Shown: piece by piece, positions 17,763-26,081 of the stretch
Numbering within the stretch: position 1 is the stretch's first letter
How the letters are laid out: the number at the start of each line of letters is the position of its first letter
Assembly: GCF_005144585.1 (NCBI RefSeq)
Contig: NZ_SSMQ01000010.1
Location: forward strand, 160,078 to 224,077
DNA from: Polyangium fumosum
Lineage (GTDB): Bacteria; Myxococcota_A; Polyangia; Polyangiales; Polyangiaceae
DNA: 64,000 nt
Reading direction: 5' to 3'
Notes under the pieces: generated by a model
Told to the model about the DNA's origin: nothing
Databases searched by the model: none
Seen by the model: the letters and a program-made list of their open reading frames with translations, nothing else
Position numbers and translations under genes: made by a program

Positions 17763-17801
17763 TCGGCGCAGACGCCGACGGGCGGCGGGGACGAACCGTA
17801 A
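17763..17801 (+). pseudogene. Remnant 3-prime end of the cytochrome-like lipoprotein gene
   Basis: Thirteen codons identical or nearly so to the last codons of the gene at 16007, including the stop, but with no upstream reading frame. It is a by-product of the tandem duplication. Confidence 0.75.
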
Positions 17802-17815
17802 GGAATCGACGGGAC

Positions 17816-17876
17816 GTCACGCGACCGTGACAGCGGGCGTCACGCGGGAATGACACCCGTCGCGGCGCCGTGTCAT
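17816..17876. promoter_or_regulatory. Three clustered GTCACG palindromes upstream of lipoprotein copy 2
   Basis: Sites at 17816-17831, 17839-17854 and 17859-17876 match those of copy 1 with the same spacing (23 and 20). Each carries one or two substitutions. Site 1 keeps both GTCACG/CGTGAC arms; site 3 is weakened by TCGCGG and a final T. Copy 2 may therefore respond differently. Confidence 0.55.
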
Positions 17877-18011
17877 CGAGAGGGAGCGCGCGCCGCAGAG
17901 CCGCGGAGAAAGGCCGGGCCGCCTGGCATTGCCTTTGCAATGGGGCTTCGTCACCCCAACGCGACGGAGGGTCGTAAGCGACATCCGCCCGCGAAAAAGA
18001 GTGAGGAAGCC

Positions 18012-19010
18012 ATGATGAAAAAGACATTTGCTGTGCCCGCATTCGCCCTCCTCGCCTGCCTGCTCCCGGGCTGCGTCGTCGATTCGACGACGGAGGTCGA
18101 GGACGGCATCGAGATGCCGGGCGCGTCGCCCGCGAGCGCCCCCGTGGACACGACGATTGCGACGCTCGAGATGTCCGGCGGGAGAGTGGTGTTCGTCGAC
18201 GAGGGCGACGGCGTCGGGTTCTGGGAGATCGGGAACGTCGATATCTCGTCCCTGCTCAACGAGCAAAATGCCTCCGCGCTCGAGGTCTTCCTCGCGCTCG
18301 CGCCGGAAGGGACGCCCGTTCCGACGCGGCTCGTGGAGCACCACGCGGAGGTCGTCGCCCGGACCGGCACGGTGCCTGCGGTGCCGCGCAAGCTCGCGCC
18401 GATGTTCGTGATGCCCGAGGTCCAGTATTTCACGAACGAATCCTTGGGCAACCATGGCTCGGGGGTCAACTGCTGGGGCTGGGCAGGAGCGGGCACCTAC
18501 AACGCGTCCACGGGCTACGGCAGCTTCAATCTCTCGACGTTCCAGAGCGGCTTCCTCGCCAACACGCAGATCACCGGAGCCGCGATCTCGATCTCGAACG
18601 GCTCCGGCACCCTGTACTCGGTCACGGGCGGGGGGGGCAACGGCGGGAACTTCGAGACCGCGTGGAGTCACGAGCGCGAAATCGCAATCTGCGCGTCGAA
18701 GGCCGTCCGGTGGGGCCAGCCGGGGAGCTGCAACGGCAATGGCGTTCTGGTCAACGTCACCTTGGAGCGCACGAACGCATCTGGGACGTACGTGGCGGAG
18801 AGCACGATCGACCTCAACGCATTCGGCGAGGGCGCTCGCTTCCGCTCGAACGCCACGAACACCGGGGGCGGCGCGCGCAAATACAAGATCTCCGCCGTGT
18901 TCAATGCCGACAACGACACCAGCCCCACCGCCGACGCAGAGTGCCAGGATCAGGCCGCGGTGGTCTGGCGGTCCAAGCACACGGGGGGCGACATCGGCGG
19001 CGGCGGCTGA
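18012..19010 (+). CDS. Duplicated lipoprotein, copy 2
   Basis: A 332-residue paralogue of the gene at 16701. ATG at 18012 is chosen because it gives the same signal (MMKKTFAVPAFALLACLLPGC). The N half matches copy 1 almost residue for residue (RVVFVDEGDGVGFWEIGNVD). The C half differs in most surface-type positions but keeps CWGW, GEGARFRSN and CQDQAAVVWRSKHTGG, and ends in a Gly run. Function unknown; exported to the envelope. It is followed directly by a 43-bp minisatellite. Confidence 0.87.
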   Translation: MMKKTFAVPAFALLACLLPGCVVDSTTEVEDGIEMPGASPASAPVDTTIATLEMSGGRVVFVDEGDGVGFWEIGNVDISSLLNEQNASALEVFLALAPEGTPVPTRLVEHHAEVVARTGTVPAVPRKLAPMFVMPEVQYFTNESLGNHGSGVNCWGWAGAGTYNASTGYGSFNLSTFQSGFLANTQITGAAISISNGSGTLYSVTGGGGNGGNFETAWSHEREIAICASKAVRWGQPGSCNGNGVLVNVTLERTNASGTYVAESTIDLNAFGEGARFRSNATNTGGGARKYKISAVFNADNDTSPTADAECQDQAAVVWRSKHTGGDIGGGG

Positions 19011-19047
19011 AGCGAGAGCAGAGGGCGCCCTGACGGGGGCTCCCGAG

Positions 19048-19457
19048 GCTCGGCGAAGCGTCGAAGAGCGGTCGGCGTGGGCCGGGGGGGCTTCGGCGAG
19101 GCGGCAAAGAGGGATCGGACCGGTCCGGAGGTCTTTGGCGAGACGTCAACGGCTGGGCCACGCGGCCCGGAGAGTCTTTGGCGAGGCGTCAACGGCGGCT
19201 CCGACCGGTCCGGGGGGGCCTTGGCGAGGCGCCAAGCGCGAGGAGGACCGCTCCGGGGACGCCTCGGCGCGGCGCCAAAGGCGGGGACGACCGCTCGGGG
19301 GACGCCTCGGCGCGGCGCCGAAGGCGGGGAGGACCGCTCGGGGGGCTCTTTGGCGAGGCGCCGAAGGCGGGGAGGACGGCTCGGGGGGCTCTTTGGCGAG
19401 GCGCCGAAGGCGGGGACGACCGCTCGGGGGGCTCTTTGGCGAGGCGCCGAAGGCAGG
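19048..19457. repeat. 43-bp minisatellite A (about 9.5 units)
   Basis: Units begin at 19048, 19091, 19133, 19176, 19219, 19262, 19305, 19348, 19391 and 19434 (partial); the spacing is 43 bases except one of 42. The consensus starts CTTTGGCGAGGCGCCGAAGG, a self-complementary segment, then GCGGGGACGACCGCTCGGGG and GCT. Units are most alike on the right side. The period is not a multiple of three, so open frames crossing it are not constrained as protein. It ends abruptly inside the truncated Rpn-like gene. Confidence 0.9.
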
Positions 19458-19894
19458 AGACGGAGCTGGCCATCCTGTCGGCGGCGGCGCACGGCAACGG
19501 CCCGAACGGGCTCGACGTGGCGTTGACGGCGCTCGGCGCGCTCGGGCGGTTCGACCGGGAACACGCTGCGGTGTACTTTCAGATCGTTTACAATGCGTTG
19601 CGCGAGCCCATGCGGAGGGCCCTGGAGGCGCTGATCATGCAACGGCAGAGCGAAGGAAAGGCCACGTTCCCCCCGTTCGCACAGCAGATCTTCGACCGCG
19701 GCATGCTCGAGGGCGAGCTCAGAGGCATGCTCGCGGGCAAACGCGACGCCCTGCTTCGCCTGCTCGCGCGGGCCGGGCTCTCGCTCGCAGAGGACGATCG
19801 CGCGCGCATCGAGGCCTGCATGGACACCGAGACCCTCGATCGGTGGGTCGAGAACGTCCTCGGAGCGAAGACCACGCGCGACGTGTTCGCGTGA
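19455..19894 (+). pseudogene. Truncated Rpn-like/PD-(D/E)XK transposase-family gene
   Basis: About 145 codons (ETELAILSAAAHGNG to NVLGAKTTRDVFA) match the C-terminal half of the Rpn/putative-transposase family abundant in myxobacteria: a helical region, FPPFAQQIFDRGMLEGELRGMLAGKRDALLRLLARAG, and the final LDRWVENVLGAKT. The N-terminal nuclease domain and start codon are missing; the sequence upstream is minisatellite A. The preserved reading frame suggests recent truncation, or continued translation from an array-derived start. Confidence 0.7.
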
Positions 19895-19983
19895 CGTAGC
19901 CAACCGGCAACCACGCCTCGCGCAGGCCTGGTACCAAGGGTCTCCACACCCCACCCCGATCAGAGGTATACCGCCGGGGACGT

Positions 19984-21081
19984 ATGCCTCAGTTCTCCCT
20001 CGCGGAGCGCCTGCGTGGCCTGGAGCGGCTCTGCCTGCCGGTCTGGGTCTTCGACGTGGAGCGGGCCCGCATGGCCTGGGGGAACGCCGCCGCGCTGACG
20101 ATCTGGCGCTCGCCGAGCCTCGACGAGTTCCTCTCGCGGGACTACTCGGACGCCTCCACGGCGACACGCACGCGCAACGAGGGCTTCCTCCGCCGGCTCC
20201 GCGAGGGACACGACGCGCACATCGAGCACGCCTTCACGTTCTATCCACGCGGCGAACCCTTGCACCTGCGGTGCTTCATCTCCTGCATCGAGCTCGACGA
20301 CGGGCGCTTCGCCCAGCTCATCGAAGGCCACGTGCGGACCGAGGCGCAAGACCCGAGGATCCTGCGGTGCGACGAGGCCCTGCGGCACGTCTCCGCGATG
20401 GTCGCGCTCCTCTCCCCCGAAGGCGCCGTGCTCGTGAGGAACCCGGCCGCCGAGAACGCCTTCGGCGGGTCGAGCACGCCCTCGGCCTGGTTCGAGGACG
20501 CAGGCGCAGAGGCGCGGATCCTGAAGGTCGCCGAGACCCAGGAGGTGCTCGACGAGGAGCTCGTCGCGCTCACGAGCGAGGGGCCGCGCTGGCACGCCGT
20601 GGAGGCGCGCCGGACGAGTGATCCGGTCACCGGGAAGCACGCGATCGTCGTGCACCAGGTGGACGTGACGGAGCGGCGGGAACGCGAGGCGCTGATCGAG
20701 GCGCAGCAGCGCGAGATCCTGGAGCTCTCGGCGCCGCTGCTCGACGTGGCCGAAGGGGTGGTCGCCGTGCCGATCATCGCGGCCTTGACCGAGGCGCGCT
20801 GCGCAGAGCTCGAACGGCGGCTGCTGCCCGGCCTGGTGGAGCGCGGCGCGCGGGTGGTCGTGTTCGATCTGACGGGCGCGACGGCGTCGGAGGGCGAGGG
20901 GCTCTCGCAGCTCGTGCGCCTGATCAACGCCGTGCGGCTGCTCGGCGCGCGGCCGATGGTGACGGGCGTGCGCTCGACGCTGGCGAGGGAGCTCGTGCAG
21001 AGCGGCGCGGACCTCGCCGGCGCGGCGGTGATGCGGTCGCTGCGGGACGCGCTCGCGAGCCCGCGCGCGGCGCGGCGGTGA
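19984..21081 (+). CDS. PAS-STAS signalling protein, RsbR-like
   Basis: A 365-residue soluble protein. Residues 10-110 form a PAS-like sensor (LPVWVFDVERARMAWGNAAAL, YPRGEPLHLRCFISCIELDDGR). A second PAS-like region follows (VSAMVALLSPEGAVLVRNPAAENAFGG) and ends with HQVDVTERREREALIEAQQREI, a classic PAS-to-effector linker. Residues about 245-360 are a STAS domain (VVAVPIIAALTEARCAELERRL, VFDLTGATASEGEGLSQLVRLINAVRLLGARPMVTGV) as in RsbR co-antagonists of stressosomes. Position 310 region has Thr/Ser residues where RsbR is phosphorylated. It precedes a Ser/Thr kinase gene on the same strand. Confidence 0.85.
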   Translation: MPQFSLAERLRGLERLCLPVWVFDVERARMAWGNAAALTIWRSPSLDEFLSRDYSDASTATRTRNEGFLRRLREGHDAHIEHAFTFYPRGEPLHLRCFISCIELDDGRFAQLIEGHVRTEAQDPRILRCDEALRHVSAMVALLSPEGAVLVRNPAAENAFGGSSTPSAWFEDAGAEARILKVAETQEVLDEELVALTSEGPRWHAVEARRTSDPVTGKHAIVVHQVDVTERREREALIEAQQREILELSAPLLDVAEGVVAVPIIAALTEARCAELERRLLPGLVERGARVVVFDLTGATASEGEGLSQLVRLINAVRLLGARPMVTGVRSTLARELVQSGADLAGAAVMRSLRDALASPRAARR

Positions 21082-21186
21082 TGCGGCTGCTCCGGCGCTG
21101 ACGCCCCCGAGGCGCTCGTGTTCACGGCGCGCCTCGGCGACGCGGCTCTGTCCGGGTCGATGGCGGCACGTTTTGAGCGCCCGCTT

Positions 21187-21234
21187 TTGAAGAATCGGGA
21201 GGCCATGCCATACTGACGCTGCATTTTGCGTCAG
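21187..21234 (+). promoter_or_regulatory. Possible promoter and operator upstream of the kinase gene
   Basis: TTGAAG (21187-21192) and CATACT (21209-21214) are spaced 16 bases apart and could be a sigma-70 promoter. A 7-bp inverted repeat, CTGACGC at 21213-21219 and GCGTCAG at 21228-21234, overlaps the start point. Both lie 70-110 bases before the kinase ATG. Confidence 0.35.
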
Positions 21235-21300
21235 GCGGGTGGGGCCGGACGGGGCGAAATCGGCCAAGACAGCGCGTCGACGCAGGGGGGCGAGCGCGCC

Positions 21301-22782
21301 ATGAGTTTGCCGATCGCAATCGGGGACGTGATCGCCGAGAAGTACCGCGTCGATCGCCTCCTCGGCTCCGGCGGGATGGGCGTGGTCGTGGCGGCCACGC
21401 ACCTCACGCTGCGCACACGCCGCGCGATCAAGGTGATGCGGCCCCACGGGGTCGGCTCGCCGCTCGGCGTCGAGCGCTTCCTGCGCGAGGCGCGGGCCCT
21501 CTCCGAGCTCCGCAGCGCGCACGTGGCGCGGGTCTACGACGTCGGTCGCCTGCCGAACGACGCGCCCTTCATGGTCATGGAGTACCTCGAAGGACAAACG
21601 CTCCTCGCGCGGCTCGCGCAGCGCGGCCCGCTGCCCGCGGAGGAGGCGGCAGCGTACGTGCTGCACGCGTGCGAGGCGCTCGCCGAGGCCCACGCGCTCG
21701 GCATGGTGCATCGCGACCTCAAGCCCGACAACCTCTTCCTGACCCAGGCCCACGACGGCTCGCCTTGCGTCAAGGTGCTCGATTTCGGCGTGTCGAAGCT
21801 CCTCCACGACGAAGGCGAAGGCAGGGCGCGCACGAGCACCGGCGCGATCGTGGGCTCGCCTCTCTACATGTCGCCCGAGCAGATCAACGGCGCGCATGAC
21901 ATCGACGGGCGCAGCGACATCTGGGCGATGGGGATCATCCTCTTCCAGCTCGTCACGGGGGAATGCCCGTTCGCCGGGAACAACGTGCTGGAGATCCTCG
22001 CGCAGATCGCAACCAAGAAGCCGCCTCCGCCCTCCACGCTGCGCGAGGAGCTAAAAGCCCCCTTCGACGCGGTGATCCTGCGTTGCCTGGAGAAGGACCG
22101 CGCGCTGCGCTACCCGGACGTGGTGGCCCTTTCGCGTGATCTCGCGCCGCTCGCGCGCTCCGAGCCGGACCCGCCGGCGGCGCTCGTCGCGCGCATCGAG
22201 CGCGTGTACGCGATGGCGACGAAGACGGCCTCGATGTCGACCGCCGCGGAGCCACACGCCGACACGACCGACACGCCCGAGCGCCCGGAGCTGGAGGCTC
22301 GAACGCCGGAGCCCGCGCACGCCGTCGATATCACCTGCACGCCGACGCCATGGACACGCGCGGGGATGCCCATGACGTCTCCGATCGAAGGAACGATGCT
22401 CGCCTCGGTGGCCGGCGGGTCGACGGGGACACACGTCGCCAAGCCACGGCGCGCCCTGGTGCGGCATTTCGCGGCGGCAGCGATCGTTCTCGCGCTGAGC
22501 GCGTCGCTCGGAAAGCTGCTTTCCCTGATCCACCCCCAGATGCATGCGCCCGCGTCGCAGGTCCCCGCCGCTTCGTCCGACCTGCCGCCTCCCCTCGCCA
22601 CGACCCATCCGCGGACGGCGTCGACGGCTCCGAAGCAGCCCTCGAAAAACGCCTCGAAGATCCCACCGCCGGCCGGGTCCGTCGGGGCCGTGCCGATTTC
22701 GTCGGGGTCGACCCATGTGTCGCCCCCCGCTCGGATGGGTTCGCCCCAGCAAGGTCCCGTTCGGCGTCCCTCCTTCCGGTGA
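21301..22782 (+). CDS. Membrane-anchored Ser/Thr protein kinase (Pkn type)
   Basis: A 493-residue kinase. Residues 15-285 form the catalytic domain: Gly loop GSGGMGVV (22-29), catalytic Lys44 (RRAIKV), HRDLKPDN (137-144), DFG (161-163), GSPLYMSPEQ (185-194). A 100-residue linker follows, then one membrane helix at about 390-408, and a short Pro/Ser-rich external tail. This is the usual PknB-like layout without a PASTA sensor. ATG at 21301 is preferred over an upstream in-frame extension. The neighbouring PAS-STAS protein is a plausible substrate, but this is inference. Confidence 0.93.
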   Translation: MSLPIAIGDVIAEKYRVDRLLGSGGMGVVVAATHLTLRTRRAIKVMRPHGVGSPLGVERFLREARALSELRSAHVARVYDVGRLPNDAPFMVMEYLEGQTLLARLAQRGPLPAEEAAAYVLHACEALAEAHALGMVHRDLKPDNLFLTQAHDGSPCVKVLDFGVSKLLHDEGEGRARTSTGAIVGSPLYMSPEQINGAHDIDGRSDIWAMGIILFQLVTGECPFAGNNVLEILAQIATKKPPPPSTLREELKAPFDAVILRCLEKDRALRYPDVVALSRDLAPLARSEPDPPAALVARIERVYAMATKTASMSTAAEPHADTTDTPERPELEARTPEPAHAVDITCTPTPWTRAGMPMTSPIEGTMLASVAGGSTGTHVAKPRRALVRHFAAAAIVLALSASLGKLLSLIHPQMHAPASQVPAASSDLPPPLATTHPRTASTAPKQPSKNASKIPPPAGSVGAVPISSGSTHVSPPARMGSPQQGPVRRPSFR

Positions 22783-22816
22783 GTCCCTCCAGACCCCAGG
22801 TAGCCCGGGGGGAATC

Positions 22817-23704
22817 ATGACCAAAGCTGCGATGAAGGATCCCAAGGAGCTCAAGCAGAAGCCTCCGTTCCCAGCGCAGGAGCAGGAGCACCCCGGCGCC
22901 GAGTCGGGCATGCAGCCTCGGGCGGACCACGGCGAGTCGTCGTACCGAGGGCTCGGCCGGCTGAAGGACCGCGTCGCGCTGATCACGGGCGCCGACAGCG
23001 GCATCGGGCGCGCCGTCGCGCTCGCCTACGCGCGCGAGGGCGCGGACGTGGGCATCGCGTACCTGAACGAGCACGAGGACGCGAACGAGACGAGGCGCCT
23101 CGTGGAGGAGGCCGGTCGGAAGGCCGCGCTCTTCCCCGGCGATCTCTCGTCCGACGCCGCGTGCAAGAAGCTCGTGGAGGACGCGGCGAAGGCGTTCGGC
23201 CGCATCGACATCCTCGTGAACAACGCGGCCGAGCAAGGCAAGGCCGTCGAGTCGTTCGAGGAGCTCGACGCCGAGCGCGTGGAGCGCGCGTTCCGGGTGA
23301 ACATCCTCTCGATGTTCCACATCGTCCGGCACGCGCTGCCGCACATGAAGCCGGGGAGCGTCATCATCAACACGTCGTCGATCCAGGCCTACCAGCCGCG
23401 GCCGGAGATCCTCGATTACGCGGCCACGAAGGGCGCGATCGTCACGTTCAGCAAGGGCCTCGCGAAGGCGCTGATCGGGCGCGGGATCCGGGTGAACACG
23501 GTGGCGCCGGGGCCGGTGTGGACGCCGCTCGTGGTGCAGTCGTTCCCGGCGAACAAGAACGCAGAGTTCGGGCAAAACAGCCCCATGGAGCGGCCCGCGC
23601 AGCCGGCGGAGCTCGCGCCGGCGTACGTGTTCCTCGCGTCGGACGAGTCGAGCTACGTGACCGGCGAGGTGCTCGGGGTCACGGGCGGCAAGCCCCTCGG
23701 CTGA
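22817..23704 (+). CDS. NAD(P)-dependent short-chain dehydrogenase, YghA/glucose-dehydrogenase-like
   Basis: A 295-residue SDR. It has the 45-residue hydrophilic N-terminal extension typical of the YghA group (PPFPAQEQEHPGAESGM), then the cofactor motif TGADSGIG, the NNAA motif, the active-site Ser in NTSSIQAYQ, and YAATK with catalytic Tyr and Lys. The C-terminal ends SYVTGEVLGVTGGKPLG, conserved in this group. ATG at 22817 follows GGGGGGAATC, a good ribosome site. It reads independently from the kinase, which stops 34 bases before. Confidence 0.92.
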   Translation: MTKAAMKDPKELKQKPPFPAQEQEHPGAESGMQPRADHGESSYRGLGRLKDRVALITGADSGIGRAVALAYAREGADVGIAYLNEHEDANETRRLVEEAGRKAALFPGDLSSDAACKKLVEDAAKAFGRIDILVNNAAEQGKAVESFEELDAERVERAFRVNILSMFHIVRHALPHMKPGSVIINTSSIQAYQPRPEILDYAATKGAIVTFSKGLAKALIGRGIRVNTVAPGPVWTPLVVQSFPANKNAEFGQNSPMERPAQPAELAPAYVFLASDESSYVTGEVLGVTGGKPLG

Positions 23705-23762
23705 CCGGATCCGGGGGCCGGCCTTTGGCCCAGCGGCCCCCCTTCCGCTACCCTGCCGGGCG

Positions 23763-26075
23763 ATGTCCTGGCCCACCCGCTCGCTCTGGATCGCAGCCCT
23801 CGCCGTGGCGTATGCCGCGGTCGCGGGGCTCTGGGCGACAGGCGGGGACGGGAGCGCGTGGGTCGCCCTGCTCCTGCCGCTCGCGTGTGGGGTGGGCTGG
23901 AGGCTGACCGCGGAGGACAGGCGCGGCGACGATACGCTCGACCCCGGCGCGCGCTCGGCCGCGCGGCTGACGATCGCCGGCGCCTCGCTCTTCGCCGCCT
24001 CGCGATGCGGGGCGAACACCCCGGGCTTCGTGGCGGGGGAGAACCTCGGCGTCGCGCTCTCGGCGATGGGCTCGCTCTGGGCCATCGCGCGGATCAAGCC
24101 GCTCGGCGGGCTCGCCGAGCCGAGCCCGTCGGCGCGCAGGCTCGACGCCGCCGCGTTCGCCGCGCTCTTCTGGGTGGTCGCGGCAGCGCTGCCGGGCGCG
24201 GCCGCGATGTTTCCCGAGCGCACCGAGGGGCTCGATCCGCTGCTCATCGACTACGCGACCGTGGCCGCGTCGATCGGCTCGCTCAGCGTGCAGCTCTTCG
24301 CGGCGGCGCGGCTCGCGGCCAGCCGGCGCGCGGAGATCGGCGTGGCGGAGCGGGCGCAGGCGGCGCTCTGGCTCGGCTCGATCGCGCTCGCCGTGGGGAT
24401 CCTCGCGGCGGCGGCGCGGGTGCTCCCGCCCGAGCGGGTCTTGCCGATCGCGGTGGTGCTCGCGTCGCTCGGCGCGGCGTTCGCGGCGGCGAGCCGGGAG
24501 CCCGAGACGGTGCTCTCGGCCCTCCGGCTGACGCTCGCGACGACGGGGCTCGTCGCGCCCATCGCGCTCGGCGCGGTCTACACGGCGCACGTGCGGCCGG
24601 CCGTCGCGGGCCCGGTGGCGTTCGGGGCGGCGGGGGCGGCGGCGCTCGCGGCGCTCGTGGCGCAGCGGCTCGCGCATCGGGCGGGGCCCGGGAGCGGGCG
24701 GCTCTTGCCGGCGCTTCAGGCCGCCGCGCGCGCGGCGATGACGCCCGATCCGGAGGAGGCGCTGCGGTCGGCGCTCTTCGAGCTGCGCGGCGCGCTCGGG
24801 CAAGGCGGCGAGCCGCCTTCGCTCTACCGGTTCTTCCCGGCCGAGCAGGTGAGCGTCGATCGCGCCGGCTTCATGCACACGAAAAAGGCCGAGATGCCGC
24901 CGCGGCTCGTCGCGCTCGCGGACGCGGAGCCCGAGCGGATCCTGCGAATCGAGGTCATGCACGCGGTCTCGGTGCGGAAGCCGGAGGTGCGGCCGCTCAT
25001 CGCGTGGCTGGAGGACAACCACCTCTCGGCGGTGAGCGTGGTGCGCGACGCGGACGGCCCGATCGGGGCGCTGACGGTGCCGGCGGGGGCGCGCGTCGCG
25101 CCGTCGACGCTCTCGGACGTGCGGGCGCTGCGGCAGCTCTCGGATCGGCTGGCCGCGGTGCTCGGCGTGTCGTCGATGCTGTCGCGCTCGCGCGAGCGTG
25201 AGCTCGTGGCGCGGGACGACCTCGACAAGATCGGGGCGGAGCGGGCGCGGCTCGCCACGGAGCTCGGGCGTATCGAGGGGCAGTTCGAGGCGGTCGCGAG
25301 GAGCTTCGAGCAGCGGGCGCGGGTCGCGCTCTACAGCCCGGCGGCGCAGGCGGCGGTGCAACGGCTGGAGCAGCTCGCAGCGATGGACGTGCCGGTCACG
25401 CTGCTCTCGTCGCCCGGGATCGACGCGGTGGCATGGGCGGCGCTCGTGCACCTCGCGTCGGCGCGGAAGAAGGGCGTGATGGTGATCGTGGACGGGACGA
25501 CCCCGTCCGAGCACGACCCGGCGAAGTGGCAGGATCGGGTGGCCTCGCCGCTCGCGCGGGCGGCGGGCGGGACGCTCGTGCTGCTCGACGCGCACGTGCT
25601 GCCGGAGCTCGTGCAGATGCGGATCGCCTCGGGGTTGCCTGCGGACGTGGGGCTCGTGGTGGCGCTGCCGGGCACGGTGGACTCGCTGGCGGCGGGCGGG
25701 AAGCTCGCGGAGCCGCTGGCGGATCGGCTCGGCGATCGCGCGGTGGCGCTGCCGGCGCTCGCGTCGCGCGGGGAGGATCTGTCGCTGCTCGTGCTGGAGG
25801 CGCTGACGCGGATCGGGAAACGGCTGCGGCAGGCGCCGCTGGGGATCGATCCGCGCGCATTGGCGGCGCTGGTCGATTACGAGTTCCCGGGGAATGACGC
25901 GGAGCTCGAAGGAATCCTGTTCCGAGCGGCGCTCGCGGCCCCGGCGGACGCGCGGGCGGTGACCTTGCGGGAGCTGGAGACGGCGGGGTTCATGGTGCCG
26001 CCGGGGAGCGAGCGGCGGGCGCGCGGGACAGGGCCGCTGCCGCAGCCGCGGAAGAAGCGGTCGTCGAAGACGTAG
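23763..26075 (+). CDS. Membrane protein with GAF-like region and degenerate sigma-54-activator-type AAA+ domain
   Basis: A 770-residue protein. Residues 1-310 contain eight or so hydrophobic helices. Residues 320-470 look GAF-like (RFFPAEQVSVD, LTVPAGARVAPS), followed by a coiled coil (about 475-530). Residues about 530-740 align by pattern with bacterial enhancer-binding AAA+ domains: SPAAQAAVQRLEQLA, GTLVLLDAHVLPE, DVGLVVALPG, ALPALASRGEDLSLLVLEAL and ALAALVDYEFPGNDAELEGIL. The Walker A position reads SSPGIDAVAW and lacks Gly-Lys-Thr/Ser; no GAFTGA loop and no DNA-binding HTH remain. It is probably a non-catalytic signalling protein. The alignment is by eye. Confidence 0.8.
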   Translation: MSWPTRSLWIAALAVAYAAVAGLWATGGDGSAWVALLLPLACGVGWRLTAEDRRGDDTLDPGARSAARLTIAGASLFAASRCGANTPGFVAGENLGVALSAMGSLWAIARIKPLGGLAEPSPSARRLDAAAFAALFWVVAAALPGAAAMFPERTEGLDPLLIDYATVAASIGSLSVQLFAAARLAASRRAEIGVAERAQAALWLGSIALAVGILAAAARVLPPERVLPIAVVLASLGAAFAAASREPETVLSALRLTLATTGLVAPIALGAVYTAHVRPAVAGPVAFGAAGAAALAALVAQRLAHRAGPGSGRLLPALQAAARAAMTPDPEEALRSALFELRGALGQGGEPPSLYRFFPAEQVSVDRAGFMHTKKAEMPPRLVALADAEPERILRIEVMHAVSVRKPEVRPLIAWLEDNHLSAVSVVRDADGPIGALTVPAGARVAPSTLSDVRALRQLSDRLAAVLGVSSMLSRSRERELVARDDLDKIGAERARLATELGRIEGQFEAVARSFEQRARVALYSPAAQAAVQRLEQLAAMDVPVTLLSSPGIDAVAWAALVHLASARKKGVMVIVDGTTPSEHDPAKWQDRVASPLARAAGGTLVLLDAHVLPELVQMRIASGLPADVGLVVALPGTVDSLAAGGKLAEPLADRLGDRAVALPALASRGEDLSLLVLEALTRIGKRLRQAPLGIDPRALAALVDYEFPGNDAELEGILFRAALAAPADARAVTLRELETAGFMVPPGSERRARGTGPLPQPRKKRSSKT

Positions 26076-26081
26076 GGGGTA

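Larger units (their letters stand above)
17763..19010. repeat. Tandem segmental duplication, unit 2
   Basis: Second unit of the duplication that begins at 16427. It starts with a remnant of the cytochrome-like gene (17763-17801, still encoding QTPTGGGDEP and its TAA). It continues through the operators and leader into the 332-residue lipoprotein gene. Both units are followed or preceded by the shared tag GGGGGCTCCCGAGGCTCGGC (17742-17766 and about 19035-19055). Confidence 0.85.

Noticed and set aside
18950..20167. 405-residue minus-strand frame across minisatellite A and the Rpn-like remnant
   Set aside because: Same effect of a stop-free 43-bp unit plus antisense; Pro/Arg-rich without motifs.
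19960..21897. 645-residue minus-strand frame opposite the PAS-STAS and kinase genes
   Set aside because: Both plus-strand genes carry catalytic or conserved motifs; the minus frame has none.
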